DNA of 12,743 nucleotides from JACDAS01 sp046262415 (GTDB lineage: Bacteria > Actinomycetota > Thermoleophilia > Gaiellales > Gaiellaceae). Under the pieces are notes generated by a model that worked only from the letters and a program-made list of their open reading frames with translations, was not told the origin of the DNA and ran no database searches. The stretch spans positions 1 to 12,743 of the forward strand of contig JBHEMU010000005.1 in the NCBI GenBank assembly GCA_046262415.1, given 5' to 3'. Shown in pieces: positions 11,649-12,743 of this stretch. Position 1 is the first letter of the stretch. Each line of letters opens with the position of its first letter. Position numbers and translations under genes: made by a program.

Positions 11649-12454
11649 AGGTTCACGTCATCAGCGACATGGAGGGCGTCGCCGGGATCGTCCGCTGGCA
11701 GCAGACGAAGGGGGGCGACGCGATGTACGAGGAGTGCCGCCGGCTCTACACGGAGGAGATCAACGCCGCGGTCCGAGGCGCCAGGGCGGTGGGAGCGACC
11801 GAGATCGTCGTCATGGACTGCCACGGAGCGGGTGACGGCTGGGACTTCAACTCGCTCGTGCCGGACTTGCTCGACGAGGCCTGCGAGTACGTCGTCCAGG
11901 AGCAGTGGACGGAGTACACCGAGTTCCTCGAGCAGGGCTGCGACGCCGCGCTCCTCGTCGGCATGCACGCGATGGCGGGCACGGCCGAAGGCGTGCTCGG
12001 CCACACGGTCTCCGGCTCGGACTGGTGGCGACTCGCCTTCAACGGCCGCGAGGTCGGCGAGACGGGCATCAACGCGGCGCTGTGCGGCACCTGGGGCTGT
12101 CCGGTGCTGCTCGTGACCGGCGACGAGGCCACCTGCGCGGAGGGGCGGGACCTGCTGGGTGAAGGGTTGACGACGGTCGCGGTCAAGCGCGGGACCGGCC
12201 GCTTCGGCGCGAGGAACGTGGCGCCTCGCCGAGCCAGGGAGCTGATCGAGGCGGGCGCGCGCCGCGCGCTCGCCGACCTGGCGTCCGTCCGTCCGTACGA
12301 TCCGGGCCGGCCCTGCGAGATCGTCGTCGACTTCAACTCCGCGGGGACCCCGGAGCGGTACCGGCGCCGGGCCGGGGTGGAGGTGACGGGGCCGCGGCAG
12401 ATCGTCTCGCGCGCGGCCGACTGGTGGACGGCGTGGCAGCAGTTCTACTTCTGA
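11645..12454 (+). CDS. dppA: M55 family D-aminopeptidase DppA
   Basis: This zinc aminopeptidase releases N-terminal D-amino acids from peptides such as D-Ala-D-Ala; in Bacillus DppA forms a decameric ring. It has 269 aa. The residues match Bacillus DppA: D8 and E10 (ISDMEGVAG), H60 (MDCHG), H108 (LLVGMHAMAGT), nucleophile-position H120 (GHTVSGS) and E139 (VGETGINA). The C-terminal part is longer than in the Bacillus enzyme and ends WWTAWQQFYF. Start is GTG 11645, overlapping the asparaginase stop by 4 bp; its own stop overlaps the next ATG by 1 bp (TGATG). The tight coupling indicates one operon. No peptide transporter is visible within the window. Confidence 0.93.
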   Translation: MKVHVISDMEGVAGIVRWQQTKGGDAMYEECRRLYTEEINAAVRGARAVGATEIVVMDCHGAGDGWDFNSLVPDLLDEACEYVVQEQWTEYTEFLEQGCDAALLVGMHAMAGTAEGVLGHTVSGSDWWRLAFNGREVGETGINAALCGTWGCPVLLVTGDEATCAEGRDLLGEGLTTVAVKRGTGRFGARNVAPRRARELIEAGARRALADLASVRPYDPGRPCEIVVDFNSAGTPERYRRRAGVEVTGPRQIVSRAADWWTAWQQFYF

Positions 12455-12743
12455 TGCGCGCCACGCTGGCCGCGCTGCTCGTCGTCCTGCCGGCGGGGAT
12501 CGCCGGCGCCGCGGGAACCTGGGAGCGGCACGCGCCGCTGCCGCTGGCGCGATCGGAGGTCGCTGCGGCGCTCGTCGGCCGGGAGATCGCCGTCGCGGGC
12601 GGCTACCTGGCCGACGGGGGCACGTCGGCGCGCGTGGACGCCTACTCGCCCGCCGCCGACCGGTGGCGGCGCCTTCCTTCGCTGCCCGTCGCCGTCAACC
12701 ACCCGATGGCGGCGGCCTGGCGCGGGCGGCTCTACGTGCTCGG
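12454..12743 (+). CDS. Secreted Kelch-repeat protein, N-terminal part (cut by the window end)
   Basis: This open frame starts at ATG 12454 within TGATG and runs off the window, so only about 96 residues are visible. MRATLAALLVVLPAGIAGAA is a clear signal peptide (about 1-20). It is followed by Kelch-type blades: WERHAPLPLARSEVAAALVG, then EIAVAGGYLADGG, RVDAYSPAADRWRRLPSLP and a second blade beginning at HPMAAAWRGRLYVLG. These give the usual hydrophobic strand, GG and Y....W spacing of a beta-propeller. It probably acts outside the membrane in binding. Its place in the asparaginase-dppA operon suggests a link with peptide or wall-fragment handling, which is inference. Confidence 0.8.
   Translation, partial: MRATLAALLVVLPAGIAGAAGTWERHAPLPLARSEVAAALVGREIAVAGGYLADGGTSARVDAYSPAADRWRRLPSLPVAVNHPMAAAWRGRLYVL

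Overview
The window is very GC-rich (roughly 70%, judged by eye) and gene-dense, with tightly packed genes, several GTG starts, 1-7 bp stop/start overlaps and Ala/Arg/Glu-rich proteins. Together with an ECF sigma/RskA-like anti-sigma pair, a large secreted beta-rich protein with a cupredoxin-like head, an IS1182-family element and a FolE2/MptA-type GTP cyclohydrolase, this suggests a high-GC actinobacterial lineage such as Thermoleophilia (Solirubrobacterales/Gaiellales). That placement is inference; there is no rRNA or other marker gene here. I saw no tRNA, rRNA or CRISPR array. No gene-free stretch exceeds about 200 bp.

Left part (1-4953, all minus strand). A complete-looking IS1182-family insertion sequence (1-1726), bounded by 21-bp terminal inverted repeats, sits 3 bp past the stop codon of an M24 aminopeptidase-P-like gene. 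Upstream of that peptidase, in transcription order, come an SDR protein with a substituted catalytic site, an ECF sigma factor and, overlapping it by 4 bp, a single-pass RskA-like anti-sigma factor.

Middle part (4954-7609). A secreted cupredoxin-like/beta-domain protein is followed by a divergent Fe/Mn superoxide dismutase and, 10 bp later, by plsY (glycerol-3-phosphate acyltransferase). The sod-plsY pair is flanked by two inverted copies of a roughly 100-bp palindrome-rich repeat (6019-6118 and 7471-7571). The copies are 80/82 identical over their core, and their ends form the TAG stop codons of the neighbouring genes. One repeat end resembles the IS terminal repeat (16/21), so the repeats may be non-autonomous or REP/BIME-like elements moved by this or a related transposase.

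Right part (7610-12743). An MptA-type GTP cyclohydrolase (minus) lies only 26 bp from a divergent short soluble histidine-kinase-like protein whose ATP-binding boxes are degenerate. Next is a minus-strand cluster: a Fpg/Nei-family DNA glycosylase and a VapBC toxin-antitoxin pair. Upstream of vapB are three CACATGT boxes spaced one helical turn apart, a likely autoregulatory operator. Only 17 bp from the glycosylase start, a plus-strand operon begins: Asparaginase_II-family (ReAV-like) asparaginase, M55 D-aminopeptidase DppA (4-bp overlap) and a secreted Kelch-repeat protein (1-bp overlap) cut by the window edge. This looks like an amino-acid/peptide scavenging unit.

The main unexplained structure is the pair of CTAG-ended repeats, their similarity to the IS ends, and the concentration of the rare tetranucleotide CTAG at gene and element ends.
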